Below are positions 21,540 through 33,664 of a stretch of 64,000 nt of DNA, in pieces. Source of the stretch: Atriophallophorus winterbourni (taxonomy: Eukaryota; Platyhelminthes; Trematoda; Plagiorchiida; Microphallidae); the NCBI GenBank assembly GCA_013407085.1, contig JACCGJ010014621.1:1-64000 (forward strand), given 5' to 3'. A model generated the notes under the pieces. That model did no database searches. It saw only the letters and a list, made by a program, of their open reading frames with translations, and was not told where the DNA came from. Every line of letters begins with the position of its first letter. The first letter of the stretch is position 1. The position numbers were made by a program, and so were the translations under genes.

Positions 21540-24300
21540 GACAGCGACATGGAACCAACTTGACCTCAGTGCGAACGCAACAATAGTCACGGCCGGCCCA
21601 GCTGATAGGACGAATCTCGACACAGAATTGTGCCGAGGTCACGTGCAAAGCATGTGAACAACCGGTGAGTCCCATGGTGAGTAAAGTCATAACGAGTTTT
21701 CTCTGTATGGGTAAAATCCATGGTAAATGTGACCGTACTTTAGCCCCTGATTCGAAGGCATTAATAAATAATGAAAAGGTTCCAGGCGCCTGCTATGTCT
21801 ATGTTCGTTGTAGAGATAAATCCTTGCGCAGTGCCGATAATTTTGAAGCCAAATTAAAAAATAGAATGGCCATTTTCGAGTTGAGCCTTAGACGTGTGGA
21901 GGAAATATTGGTAAATCATGTGAGTACGCAAGTAATCACTGATGTAAACCATCACATCAGTACAACGATTTCGGTGCCACCACTGAAGAAATCTTAGACT
22001 AAGGCTATGTGCTAAAAAAAGAAAAAGGACTGCAAATGAATATATTGTTTCAGGGTTAATCACGTTTTGGAATGAGATAAAACGACCACGGAAGTGGGAA
22101 TTTCTTTAAGAGATATGCTGCTAGGTCGACCTCAGCTGCACAGTCAAAAACTGCTGCACCTGGCTCATAAAATCAAGCCCCAAATGTTTTAAATTCGAAA
22201 ACATCTGACTTTCTGATACGCAAAAAGAACTCCCCATACTCGCTGAGCGTGATATGTACGAACGTTAGCGAGTCCCAAGAAAGCCTGTTTGATAGCAAAC
22301 AGAAACACGACGTCGAGAAATGGACTCAACTTTGCCGCCTAATGCAAATTGAACATGTAATCGCAGAAAAAGTGACTCGTCTAACTCGCCACTCAACTTC
22401 ATTCCATATTGGTCAACCTCGAGAACGTAATGCTGAATGCGTACCTACTCATGACAGATCCCGATTCAAACTGCCTCATATATCCCGATGTACCGTTGTG
22501 GGAAGGGAAGTGTATCTTGAACGCCAGGGCACAAACGGTATGGTATTAACAGAAAATACTTCTGGAGCATTGATTCAGAAAACCGTGGAGCACGACGTCA
22601 AGCAATGGCGCTACATTGGTGTTCTCTAGATATTTTAATGCCGTTGTTGTAGACATATTTCGAGTTCATTTTTCGCCAAAATATAAATAGGATGGACCGA
22701 AAACTATGAAAATTACGTTTGTGAGCAGCGCTATGGCCGAACTCGACAAGTCGGAATGAAGAAAATGAAAACGAACATTACCCAAAGAGGTTACACTTAG
22801 CCCAAACAAACCCAATGCCATAAGTCAAACACTTCCAGTTCAGAGACAGTGGTTAGCAGCCATCCAAATTGAAGAAATCAATACATCAAAAACCTTCGTA
22901 GGTCCAGCCCAAATCGAGTCGGACTGACCAATTAACAGTGAAACCTTATTGTCGATTCAAACGGTCGGCGAACAATGAGCAGCTCACACGTTTTATCATC
23001 TCAGGCACTGACTATTCAGCGACTTTCGGCATCACAATGTTCAACGCCTCATCCCATACCACATGATTCATCACTACTTGTTGACTCCGACTCCAGAGAA
23101 GCTAGACCAATAACTTCAGTTTACACCCCGTCATTACTCATAAAATATACAATTAAATGCATCTATACATACGCAAACAGCCTTTTAACAAATTAATCGA
23201 ATTCTTCGAGATTTGTAATGAAACGGCGCCGGATATTTTTGCAATAACATGAACGTGTTCAATGCCTCATTGTCTGATACTGAAATCTCTTTGCCCAGCG
23301 TGACTGTTTAGGCTATGGCGGAGGTGCAGCACTATACTTCAAGCAATCGTTTATCTTCAGAGCTATGAACGACCAGACCCTTTGATATAACTGACACATT
23401 TGATGCTCTCTGACTCTTACTTCAGGAGTCCAATACATTATTGGAACAACGCGGTTCAATACTCAAATATTGATAATGGGGTATTTCAACTTTCCCTGCG
23501 CTATAGCCGGGATGGTCATCCATCAGAGACACTTGAATATGAACTTCGAGCCGTCTTGGATCACGCATCCCTTTATATCCATGTTTTTGGATTTACTCGT
23601 ACGAGGGGATCAGACCAGCCGTCTACCTTGGACTTAATACTTACATCAGAACCCACAGCTGTAGAGAATATCGATTATTAACGCAAACTTTCAGGAAAAC
23701 GTACGCAAACGAATCGAAGAAAAGCACCTGGGAGTTTGCATTTGTGGTAATTTGAAAAATGGTCTACAAACGCATTTCTTATCTGTTAGACATTTTACGG
23801 CAGATGCTTGGATTTATTCAATGGAATCGTTTCCCTTAATTTGAAATACATGTACACACATGAATCTAGACTATGTTGACCAAGCCTGGAAATCATGATT
23901 CAAGAAAGATATTTAGCTTCTAGATCGATTGTATCATCGAGTGTATAAGCTTGTTGATGTGTTACAAAATAAACACCATTCGCCAAGTGCTTCAGACGAA
24001 TGGACACAAAGGCCCTTCATCGAAGAATAATGCTAGTCGACCTTACCTCTGTATATTAAGTCCTTACCACTGTTTCCCATTATCGAGATTACTTATTACA
24101 ACTTCAAACTCCGTGAAAGATCACAGGTCATGCTTGAATTTTGGAGGTTAACGCACTCCAAATGAAACTAACGCAGATGTTTAATCAGGTACACGCGTGC
24201 GTGGTTTGTACGGCCAATTCGGTAAACTACAATAATATGCTTATATTTAAATCATCACTTGACGACTATATGCAAGATACCCCGTTGTTTATGTTATCTA
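21540..24300 (+). mobile_element. CR1-like LINE, decayed and internally deleted
   Basis: ORF1 pieces: zinc-finger part VTCKACEQPVSPM..HGKCDRTL (21640-21990), and VSESQESLFDSKQKHD (22249-22629), both matching the intact ORF1 at 35429. ORF2 endonuclease pieces follow: GGGAALYFKQ (near 23313) and, in another frame, RYSRDGHPSETLEYE and RGSDQPSTLDLILTS (23495-23680). The RT itself is missing: the sequence jumps to the post-RT region (KHLGVCICGNL, LLDRLYHRVYKLVD, 23700-23960) and ends near MLIFKSSLDDYMQD (24240). It belongs to the same family as the 35-39 kb element but is much more diverged. Confidence 0.78.
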
Positions 24301-25180
24301 TATGCATACCTTACAGTATAGAAGTGAATATAAGTTGCTCGGTATGACGATGCTGTCAAGACATTTTTATCTTAACGTTGACGTTTTTGCGTAGGCATAA
24401 CTAAATAAAATCTTATCCGTCCAGTGTTTTATTTGGGCAAAAATTTTTCCATCATTTACCACCACATGTAATGGCATGGAACCTGAATTATTTACGAGTT
24501 ATTTCATTTTCCCCTTGCATATTTTTGGTGACGACTTTCATTATATTTCGAATCGAGTCACTATCTTAGCTGTTTGCCTACTGTGTATAAATAAGTAGTG
24601 CACATATATAATATAAATAGTTACCATTGCAAAAGATTTAATAATTAGGGCATCTCACTACGAACGCACGATTTGTAATTCCTCAAGGAACTTCTCATTT
24701 GAAAGAAACCCAAAAATTCTTGTAACCTAAACAAGCATATTCCACAGGTTTTGGTGTGAAAGCAAACCTATCCACGGAACGCCAAGCACAGTTTTTCCTA
24801 CAAACGGAGAATGCGAATAGGACAAAATCTTCATTTGTATTTCAAAAATGTCAATGAATATTTCTTTGGCGTATGACAAATGAAGAGTGCCTAATCACAA
24901 TGATTTTCAGTCGGCCGTAAATCGGAGGAAGAGGTAAATACATATGCATGGAACTTAAATAGAAATATTATGGTTACATCGTTATCTGTTCAGAAATGCG
25001 TTTCAATGATTTCATTGTTTTCCGAGATCACCCACATGATAGTTACACTGGTTCCGTATTGATGACGGTGCCACAACATTTTTGCACACTGTAGCATCGT
25101 ACTATTGATAAGCCGTTCTCTCTGAAAACACTCTAAAAATGGTTTTTTTTGTTTTTTTTATTTGATTTTCACCGGATTTC
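24301..25180. other. No gene seen
   Basis: AT-rich spacer between two LINEs. It ends in T-rich runs (about 25141-25165) just upstream of the next LINE's ORF1. Confidence 0.5.
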
Positions 25181-25212
25181 AACATGGTTATGACTAGAAA
25201 ATCTGCACGAAG

Positions 25213-26256
25213 ATGCAAGGGAATCGGTGCCCCGCTGCTCGCTCGGGCGACTCTTGTCTGGTATGCGCTAAACAGGTTGCTGATAATGCAAAAGCAGTAC
25301 AATGTGAAATATGTCTCAAATGGATGCATATTCGATGCGCAGGAATGAAGCCAGAGACGTATCAGTGGCTTCAGATTATATCATGCGATGTTATTCGGAC
25401 TGTATGTAAGATATGCCTTCCACCATCAAGTGTTGAGCACGGAAGTAGTCAGAATAAAATCGTAGCTGCATCTACTGAAGCCGCTAAAGTGCTTGTTGGA
25501 GGTGACATAAACATTGACCCCGCTTCCTCGAATATAAGCCGTTTACAAAATGGTATTAGTATCGAGGATCCATTGAACGTGCAGGAACTGGACGTTTGCT
25601 CGCCTTCAACACCGTTTGCTCAACAGTCAGGAAGGAATAAGACTTATGCAGATGTGACGTCGAAGGGTCTACACAGTGATCCGGGCTATGAAATATTGTC
25701 ACGGCGATTGAGCAAAATAGAGGCTCAGCTAAATGTAGTGGAAAAAGTACCTACTTCTGATAATGCTTTTAGATCTCCGGTCTCAAAGAAGCCACTTTTG
25801 GATTCTCGGAAGAGATGCCTTATTATGGTAAATGTTCCTGAGCAAACCGGGGACATGGCTGAAATACGCTTACAGCAAGAGCGAACATTCCTACAATCAA
25901 CCTTTTCAAAGCTTTTTGATCAAGGAGAGGAAGGAGTTATCATCATTTCTGCATTCCGACTTGGCCGGAAGAAGGAGGATGATAAACCGCGGACGCTAAA
26001 AATTGTTTTAGCTTCAGATGAGCAAGTCCAGATGGTACTAAGACGCGCTCATCGTCTTAAGGGTGAGCCATTCAAGATACTACGCGACCTATCTCCTGAA
26101 GATAGAATCAAAATGAAAACAGCTACCCAAGAATTGCGAGCACGCAGGGAAGCTGGCGAGGTTGATCTCCATATTTTGGATTTTCGGGTAGTGAGGAGGA
26201 GGCCGCACAATCGGTGGAAGCCGCTGTCAATTCAACCCCAGTTAATCATTCTGTGA
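25213..26256 (+). CDS. LINE ORF1 protein with PHD-like zinc finger, 347 codons, open
   Basis: The N-terminal cysteine/histidine module is CLVCAKQ..CEICLKWMHIRC..VCKIC, that is C-x2-C, C-x2-C, H-x2-C, C-x2-C, a PHD-like zinc finger (residues about 15-75). The middle is a low-complexity linker. The C-terminal half, from KRCLIMVNVPEQ (residue about 200), has the length and spacing of the RNA-binding region of ORF1 proteins (IIISAFRLGRKKEDD, PFKILRDLSPEDR). ORF1 proteins coat LINE RNA. An ATG at 25184 is in another frame, suggesting one lost or gained base near the N-terminus. The open frame does not imply activity, since ORF2 is destroyed. Confidence 0.75.
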   Translation: MQGNRCPAARSGDSCLVCAKQVADNAKAVQCEICLKWMHIRCAGMKPETYQWLQIISCDVIRTVCKICLPPSSVEHGSSQNKIVAASTEAAKVLVGGDINIDPASSNISRLQNGISIEDPLNVQELDVCSPSTPFAQQSGRNKTYADVTSKGLHSDPGYEILSRRLSKIEAQLNVVEKVPTSDNAFRSPVSKKPLLDSRKRCLIMVNVPEQTGDMAEIRLQQERTFLQSTFSKLFDQGEEGVIIISAFRLGRKKEDDKPRTLKIVLASDEQVQMVLRRAHRLKGEPFKILRDLSPEDRIKMKTATQELRARREAGEVDLHILDFRVVRRRPHNRWKPLSIQPQLIIL

Positions 26257-27431
26257 AGCGATTTCGAGTATTGCTTTTCAATGCGAGGAGTCTACGCAAT
26301 AAACTTGATGAGGTTAGTGAAATTGCCTGTCGGCGACAGCCAGATATCATTGCTGTTACGGAATCGTGGTTAACAATGGATATATCTGATATGGAGTGCG
26401 CACTACCACACTATACGCTTTTCAGAAGTGACAGAGTAGCTTCGAGATCTGCCGGTGGCGTTGCCGTATACTTCAAAGAGCACCTGATTGTGGAAGTATT
26501 GGAAAGGTTTCAAAATGATGCTGGAAATGCCGAAAGCCTCTGGTGTAAGGTGAAGTCTAGCTCTGGAGCTGCATCACTTGGGGTCATTTACCGCTCACCT
26601 GGCGCTTACGTTCCAGTGTTATGTGATCAAATCAAACGGTATGGTATTACTGGTGACTGCATCGTTCTTGGAGACCTGAATGCTCCCGATATAAACTAGG
26701 CGGATTTAGTTTCGAGGGGTGAACCGTTCCAACGAGAATTCCTAGATACGATTTTGGAGCTGAATCTGGTGCAGAATGTAAACAATCCTACGAGGATATG
26801 CGTCGGGCAAGTTCCCTTCGATATTGGATTTAGTGGTCACACCTAGATTCTCTGATGTTACGAATCTGTCTATTGAGACACCCATTGGCTGCAGCGATCA
26901 CTGTTCTTTATGGTTCGTTTGGAATCGGGGTCTTCAACCGAGAATACGTACGCATGCCCGGAGAAACTACTGAAAATTAGACACAACGAGTCTAATCACG
27001 TCTGCAAACTCGATGGACTGGTCACTCCCTCTATCTACGAATGTTGATATCTGTTGGTTGGACTTTTTGGGTAAAATAAGATCGCTTGAAAATCATGCCC
27101 CATGGATGAATGGAAGATCCCCCGCTAAGGGACCGCCGTGGTTTGATAACGCTATCCGTAAATACATGAAGGTAAGAAAGCGGTTATGGCGGAAGTTTTG
27201 TTCTAGTGGATGCACCGATGACTATGTAACCTACAAAGTTATCCGCAACAAGTGCACCTACCTCAAAAGAGAAAAAAGGCAGAACTATGAAACTCGCTTG
27301 GTGGACGAAGCCAACTCGATGCCGAAACGCTTGTTTGCGTACATGAGACGTAGAACGAAAGCTTCTCAACGAGTACCTTGCTTGAGATCTATGGGAGGTT
27401 CGACTGAACATGAAGATGAACGTAAAGCAGT
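26214..27431 (+). pseudogene. LINE ORF2: endonuclease domain, truncated before the RT
   Basis: The AP-endonuclease-like (EEP) domain starts RVLLFNARSLRNKLDE (catalytic Asn) and has AVTESW (Glu), GGVAVYFKEH, LGVIYRSPG and LGDLNAP (Asp and Asn). A TAG at 26697 ends the frame. The rest is frameshifted, with SDHCSLWF-like sequence near 26895 and a second open part at 27013-27431 covering the post-endonuclease linker (PPWFDNAIRKYMK, RNKCTYLKREKRQ). This nuclease nicks target DNA for target-primed reverse transcription; here it is dead. Confidence 0.8.
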
Positions 27432-28536
27432 TAGGTTACAATGATCGATAGAAAATTAAAAACTGCATTTTACGACTAACCTGTACGCTCACCGCACTTA
27501 AATTCTGTATATGGGAGAGTTGTATATAATCTTAGTCACAGGAATATATTGTACTCTACGCGTATATGTATATATTTTTCATATATTGCAATTGAATTAT
27601 AATTGAATATTTTATAGTATTCGCCATTAGAACATACCTAATAATGATGATATCGTTCAATACTAACGGCGTCATGTAATATGCTAGCTATAATTGAGTT
27701 TCAAATACTTGAATATTGTTTACAACAAGTTTCACGTTATCTTTATTAATCTGAATGTTATTTTTTTCCATATTTTAAACTACGACTTCGTGTTATTTGA
27801 AACACTGATTGCATTGCAACATGCGTAACATTTCGGGACATTATGGCAAAGCTGGAAGAAAGTGTTTATTATATTTGAAATTTTTCGGTTCGACACACCA
27901 GGCAAAGCTTATGTTTGACAAATATTTTATCGAAACGTTTATAATGTTAGATTTATCCGTGAAATTTTTCATTCGCATAGATACAGCTGTCATCATTGTA
28001 GAATCGACATCCTTATTAGCAATAATAATGACTGCACTCATATAAAGCATGAAACGTCAGATTTAAAATAAGAAAGTTATGTTGGTGGTTATATCTGCTG
28101 ATCACATATCACGCAGACAAATAGGAAACATGAAGTGCACTAGCAACATAAACTCGTGGTTCTCAATGCAGAGCATTGAAAGCGGGAAGATCGATGAAAA
28201 CATTGGCACAACATTCGCAGGAATTCTGTTTTAACAAATTGTTCCATAATAGATCGATTAAGAGGATTTCGAATTGCAGGAGCAGATAAATAATGTTTAT
28301 CACTAGTTAACGACATCCTATACATCAAGTCCGAAAAAATGTGATTAAAGCTGTGTGAGCTCGGGTGCGAACGTTTACTACGTTGTTCAAAAAAAAAAAT
28401 CCGATCAAAGAGGTTGAGAACAATGCTACAGTAACGTGCTTTGTCTATAAAAATACGCAAGTGATATATTCTTTTTTATCTGCACAAAAAACGGTGATCA
28501 GTTAACGTTCTCTTATGTTGTGCGAATGATGGTGTA
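27432..28536 (+). repeat. Long dispersed repeat R, copy 1
   Basis: From TTAGGTTACAATGATCGATA onward at least 1.1 kb matches 62907-64000 in the same orientation with only scattered differences. The left edge is sharp: bases before it differ in the two copies. The right edge cannot be set because copy 2 runs off the window. No conserved open frame: the longest frame in copy 1 is interrupted in copy 2. Confidence 0.9.
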
Positions 28537-29680
28537 CGTGATTACATTTGCAAAGTTTGACCTGAGGAAAGAATTGTGATGGACTTTTTAATGTTTCATC
28601 GAATATCCTCGAACTCTGTGTAAAAAATTAATTGTTGTTTGAACAGGAAATGAGATTTGGTATCGCATCAATTAACCCGTAAATAAGGACAAATGGTGAT
28701 GATCTTGAGAGGTTAGAGCATATTGTCCTTGAATTTTGGGAGCGTCAGGTTTTATGAATAATATAGCATTTATGTGCTTCATGTAAGTATTGCATGAGGG
28801 ATGAAAACAAAGACGCACGTCATCAAACAATCAATAGGAAACAGTTAATTGCAGCGTGACATTTCCTCAAGTATTAACTCTACGAAAATGAAATATTCAA
28901 CTTTCAAGCTTGAAGTGAAGTAACTCCTTATTAATTTTAATTTGTTATACAACAAACTTCATCAATAAAGCAAAACTCTCACCAATAGGAGCTAATTCTC
29001 TGTCTATAAAATTTCGGAAAATCGAAAATTGACAATTATATTAATATATCTGAGTGTATGGATGTATAATTTTAAGTCATACAACCAACTTGGACGCAAG
29101 GTACAAAATTTAGCATGTACAAAACTGAATGTTAAAGCTCAAACAATCAGAAGTTAAACAGCATCGGTTAAAATGCTTCACACTTCAGCTTTTGTCTTAA
29201 AACGCAAATTTTCAAAGACTTTGAATATTGCACATTCATGCTTGGGTGTCTTTGAAAGAACCCCGATTCACTTAAAACGCTTTGCCCGTAACATCGTAAG
29301 TGAACAAATTCGTAGGCTTTTACGCGATAATATAGGGACAATTTTAATATTTTCATTCTAAATTTACTTTAAACAAATCGAAGTTTGTATTTTCAGCAGG
29401 GTTTGTTTACCATGAACATCTCTGACTTTCCTTTAACTGATTACGAATGCATTCCTAGTGGCTTTGAACGGTTTAAATAAGAAAAAGTAATGTCCACTTT
29501 TTAAATAAAGCATTCGAACTTCTATATACTCACCAATTAGTTCTAAATGAACAAAAAGTAAAATCTATCATCATTTTTGTGGATTTAGCATTTCAACTGA
29601 AACGATTAATAAATAATATGAAATATATATAAAAATATAAATATACTTTAAGTTGCACTTTACAAATTTCCAGTTTTGAA
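28537..29680. other. Unexplained AT-rich stretch, possibly the rest of repeat R
   Basis: Nothing coding is recognised. It may include the right part of repeat R, which could be tested only with sequence beyond 64000. It ends in an A/T-rich run at 29600-29660 just before a 5'-truncated LINE. Confidence 0.4.
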
Positions 29681-29885
29681 TCAATCATAGTTGTAGTTAT
29701 TTATCGCCCACCGAGTAATTCTAACCAAGACGATGAACAATTGCTAAGTTACCTGAAACGTGTACTCCTTCAGACACACACACACGTTCTCATCATGGGG
29801 GACTTTAATCTTCCAAATTTGTTCGATCGTCTTAATCCAGATGGTCATTTCGGTGCAAAGTTAATAGTTCTGTTACACACACCCA

Positions 29886-31836
29886 TTGTTCAACCATTCC
29901 ACTGAACCCACCCGTTTCCGTTCTAATGATACGCCATCTTTACTGGATCCATTTTGGACAGACGATGAACTGATGATTGAATGTGTCGAACGTCGTGCAC
30001 CGCTTGGGCGCAGTGATCATGTATTCTTACATTTCCAGCTAGTCTACTGGGCTGACAAGATTGCAGATAGCTCGGTGTTCACACGGCGGTGGACAGACTA
30101 CAACAGGTTAAACACTCTTATTCTGAATCAGGAGTGGCATTCCAGTGCCGACCTATCAGCCGACGATGCATGGTTGAGTTTTTCCTCCCGACTACTACAA
30201 CTAACTGCTTCATGCACGGTAACTAAAGCTGTTCCACTACGGAAGCACAGGAGAACTCCACTACGTAGCCGCACTCGAAAATTTATTCGTGAGCAGAATA
30301 GAGAATGGACCATTTATGTCCACTTCCCTTCCTATCGACAGTGGGAACGCTATCGAATGTATCGAAACCAATCCACGGCTCTCATCCGCGAAGATCGTTT
30401 GAAACACCAGTACAAACTTTCTTGTGCCTTTGCTGATAACCCAAAACGGCTCTCTAGCTTTGTCAATCGTTTACGTCATGTCAAACCTCGCATTACAACT
30501 CTAGAAACACCGTTGGGCCCTACCCAGACAGCCAGTGAAGCAGCTGAAGCACTACGGCTTTACTATGCCTTCATTTCTGAGCCTTCCAGTACATCGGTTT
30601 CCGTACCTCTCCACCCAACCCCATCACTTTTCGAACTCTCATACATCACTTTTACACCTGCCGCTATTTTCGGCAAGCTCTTATCCCTGCGCCCTTCTAG
30701 TTCTGCTGGTCCTGATACGCATCACCCTAGAGTTCTGCGCGAATGTGCTGCATCTTTATGCTACCCTTTGACTGACCTTTGTCAGCATCTTTTTTCTCTT
30801 GGTTGTGTTCCCGTCCAGTGGAGGTGTGGATCCATTTCTCCTATCTACAAGGGTGGTTCACGCTCCGATGTCTGCAACTATCGCCCCATCACCCTATTGT
30901 CCGTGGTATCCAAAATATTGGAATCTATTATTGTGGACGCATTACGGCATCACGTTGATACATTTCAACTCTTATCCGATAAGCAACATGTCTTCCGCCA
31001 TCGTAGATCGTGCCTTACAAATCTTATGCTTGCTCGCGATCGGTGGACGACCGCTGTCGATAATGGTCGGGAAGTCCATGTGATTTATTAGGATTTCTCC
31101 AAGGCCTTTGACAGGGTCGACCACCGGATAATTCTGCAGAAGCTTGTTTCGCTGGCAAGCTCTTGTCGTGGTTGAAAAGTTACCTCCATGAACGATCGGC
31201 ACGTGTGCGTGTTAAAGGCTCTCTCTCAACCCCGTTTGCTACCCCTAGTGGCGTTCCGCAGGGTTCTGTTTAGGACCGAATCTTCTCCTCATCTTTGTGG
31301 ACGATTTGACACATTCCCTTCATTCCCCTCTCTTGCTGTATGCAGATGATGCCAAATATGGCGAACGATTTACAGCCGTACTGACATGGATCTACTGCAA
31401 GCGGAACTCAACACACTCCACTTCTGGTCAGTCACGAATAATCTCCCCTTTAACGTATCGAAATGCCGTGTCCTTTCTACTCGCGCTGGCAGAACTCCAC
31501 ACTATCATCTTGGTACTCGGTCGCTCCAGGTTGGCAACGCTGAACGTGACTTGGGAATCATTGTTGAGTCAAGGTTATCCGTCTCAGCCACCTGTAGAAA
31601 AATGGCATACACTGCCAATAGTATGTTGGGTCTCCTGCGCAGAGCATTCAATCACTTTGACCCACGATGTTTTCCTATTCTTTTGAAAGCGTTTCTTCGG
31701 CCACATTGGGAATATGCTATCCAGGCCTGGAGCTCATGGTTGATCAAAGACCAAAAGTTGTTGGAGGCACCTCAACGGCGTGCGACAAAACTTGTCAGAG
31801 GATTGTTCTTCATTCCATATCCCCAACGATTGGAAA
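29886..31836 (+). pseudogene. LINE ORF2, endonuclease C-terminus and RT
   Basis: Open from 29886 to TAG at 31089. It carries LGRSDHVFLHF (endonuclease His), the basic linker, KLLSLRPSSSAGPD (RT fingers), CNYRPITLLSVVSKILE and SDKQHVFRHRRSCLTN. After the stop: DFSKAFDRVDH (first catalytic Asp), SGVPQGS... with a one-base shift, LLYADDAKY (catalytic Asp pair, 31330 region), then 31386-31836 (LPFNVSKCRVLS, RATKLVRGLF, PYPQRLEI). The catalytic residues are all present but spread over three frames, so it is inactive. Confidence 0.85.
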
Positions 31837-32977
31837 TACACTCAAATCTCAGTACTATGCCACCCGTTGGAACCGAGCAAGAGTGGCATAGTAGCGAGAG
31901 TGGCATAGTAACGAGGTTTTGTAAAAACGGCTTTATTTTCTCAAGTCAATCATTTATTTGCTCAATCGATCAATCCAAAGCTCTTAGAAATCGTTGACTG
32001 ACGCATCTTCTTTCGTCGGATTTCGTTCATCTCGTTGTCTAGCCGATTACACGCTTGCATCAGTCTCGTCCAGGTTGAAGTCTTCATCTGCAGAGAACTG
32101 CCTAAGTAAGGGCCAGAGAACCTGCTACTGTCAATCAATAAGGGATTGGGAATCCACCGCTCCAGCTTCGCCCTGCACTGTCTTGAACGTGTCACCATTT
32201 CGCTTCTTGAAGCAGTATAACCAACCGTCGCTCGCCATGAAGTCTGGGATGTGCATCAGCTCGGCCAGTTTTATCGCCTTCTCCTTGATCAGATCGCCGC
32301 TGACAGGCAGATTCAGTCCTATTGCTTGTTTCAGCCACATCAGCACTCCGTCCTCAAACTTCGAGTCGTGAGGCTGCGTCAGCTTCATGCGCATTGATGG
32401 AACTCCTGCTTTGATTGCAGCTTTAATTGCATCCTTCTTGCTGAGAAAGCCGTTCACGGTGGTTCTCCTAACTTCGACGCCCCATTTCATGCTAATCTCC
32501 CTCGCCAACTTGGACTAATTCGGCTCTTTCTTCGCAGCATCGATGATCTCGAACTTCTCCTTCAGCGTAAAGTCGGTTCGCTAACGTTTCTGAGCTGACA
32601 TTATGGGTTGAATAGTTTGAAAAATAACGATGTCACTGTTGTGAGTGTCTGTTTGTGAGAGCGCTTTCGTGGGTCTTCCTATCGATACTTAAAGCAAGAG
32701 TAGGAAAGAGGCTCGTCGTTGTGCGTAAGATGATTGGCTTGTTGTAGCTGGCGTCAGGGAGAAACATCGCGTGTTTGACCTTGAATCAGGCTGACTATAA
32801 GCCTAAAATGCGCAAAAATGCACTTTTAAATAGTCACAGAATTGTGGCATAGTAGCGAGAGTTGGGAGTGGCATAGCAAATTTATTTTGTATTGAATTTT
32901 GTCGGGACCGAGCAAAAGTGGCATAGTAGCGAGAGTGGCATAGTAACGAGGTGGCATAGTACCGAGATTTGAGTGTA
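31837..32977 (-). mobile_element. Tigger/pogo-like DNA transposon, internally deleted
   Basis: Inverted ends CACTCAAATCTCRGTACTAT... (about 25 bases; 31839-31863 and 32951-32975) are flanked by TA on both sides, the TA target duplication of the Tc1/mariner-pogo group. Next to each end lie direct and inverted copies of GTGGCATAGTARCGAG. The inside encodes the N-terminal part of a pogo-like transposase on the minus strand. At about 1.14 kb it is roughly half of a full element. Confidence 0.9.
32048..32601 (-). pseudogene. pogo/Tigger transposase, DNA-binding part and first catalytic Asp only
   Basis: One minus-strand frame from ATG at 32601 to TAA at 32048 contains four in-frame stops. Order: LKEKFEIIDAAKKEPN and TTVNGFLSKKD (first CENP-B/psq-type helix-turn-helix), GVLMWLKQAIGLNLPVSG with DGWLYCFKKRNGD (Tc5/CENP-B type helix-turn-helix), then DFNLDETDAS, the region of the first catalytic aspartate (usual form N-x-DE-T). 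The rest of the DDE domain is gone. The product would bind element ends but could not cut DNA. Confidence 0.85.
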
Positions 32978-33290
32978 TTTGAAATGTTTTCTGTGCAGTA
33001 TCGCCGGACCCGTGGTGATCTTATCTATCTCTATCAGATCATGTCCTCACCAACCCACCCGTGCTTTTCCCTATTCTCCCGCAATACCGAGACAATGCAT
33101 TTGCGCGGTCACTCCCACAGACTTGCTTGAAATAGTCCCGTATCAACTGCCGAAAGTACTTTTTCTCTGTGCGTGTTTGTGCTCATTTGGAACAAATTAC
33201 CAGAGGATGTGGTATCGGCTCCTTCCTTAACCGTGTTTAAACACACAATCGACTCCTTCCTTCAAGAACTCCATTACAAAATCCCTTGAT
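32978..33290 (+). pseudogene. LINE ORF2 C-terminus, right of the DNA transposon
   Basis: Continues the frame broken at 31836: FEMFSVQYRRTRGDLILIYQIM, then in order RNTETMHLRGHSHRLA, a stop, and WNKLPEDVVSAPSLTVFK. It ends HYKIP-stop near 33289. These are the usual last motifs of CR1-like ORF2 proteins. Confidence 0.85.
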
Positions 33291-33664
33291 GCCTAGCACG
33301 TACTCCATTCAACTTTCTGTTTCACTTGTTTACAGGTCCAACGCAACCACGATGCCTCCGTTTCCCCTGCTACCGCCTCGCAAATTCGGGAAGACGCAAT
33401 TTCCAAGCGAGTGTGGCCCGCTATATGGCCTTACCGCCCACGTACTAGATGATACTCTCTGTTTTATTTTCACCGTACTGTATATAACACCCTGTGGTAT
33501 TTTTAAGCTATGCTCTTACGCCACAAAAACTATCGCTCTATTATCCTCTTATGACACTCGCTTCATATTTTTCACTTTTGCTTGCTTTATTAAATACCAT
33601 ACCATCCTGCAGTTATTTTAAGCTTGTACGCTTTTTTACTGCAATAAACCATTGTTCCATTGTG

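Larger units (their letters stand above)
25184..27431 (+). mobile_element. CR1-like LINE (second subfamily), 3' half lost
   Basis: ORF1 (25213-26256) overlaps the start of ORF2 (26214). ORF2 has an endonuclease domain and the basic linker before the RT (RKYMKVRKRLWRKF, near 27155), then stops abruptly at 27431, where the long dispersed repeat begins. No RT follows within the next 2 kb, so the RT and 3' end were lost by deletion or replacement. Confidence 0.84.
29683..33662 (+). mobile_element. CR1-like LINE, 5' truncated, split by a DNA transposon
   Basis: Begins inside the endonuclease (VVIYRPPSN, IMGDFNLPN), then a long open ORF2 piece (29886-31091), then shifted RT, C-terminal domain and 3' untranslated region ending near CAATAAACCATTGTTCC (about 33645). 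Between 31838 and 32976 it is interrupted by a Tigger-like transposon. Joining 31836 to a single TA and then 32978 restores the LINE frame: QRLEI then FEMFSVQYRRTRGDL. Confidence 0.88.

Noticed and set aside
27809..28045. 78-codon hydrophobic frame in repeat R copy 1
   Set aside because: The equivalent frame in copy 2 is cut short by a stop, so coding is not conserved.
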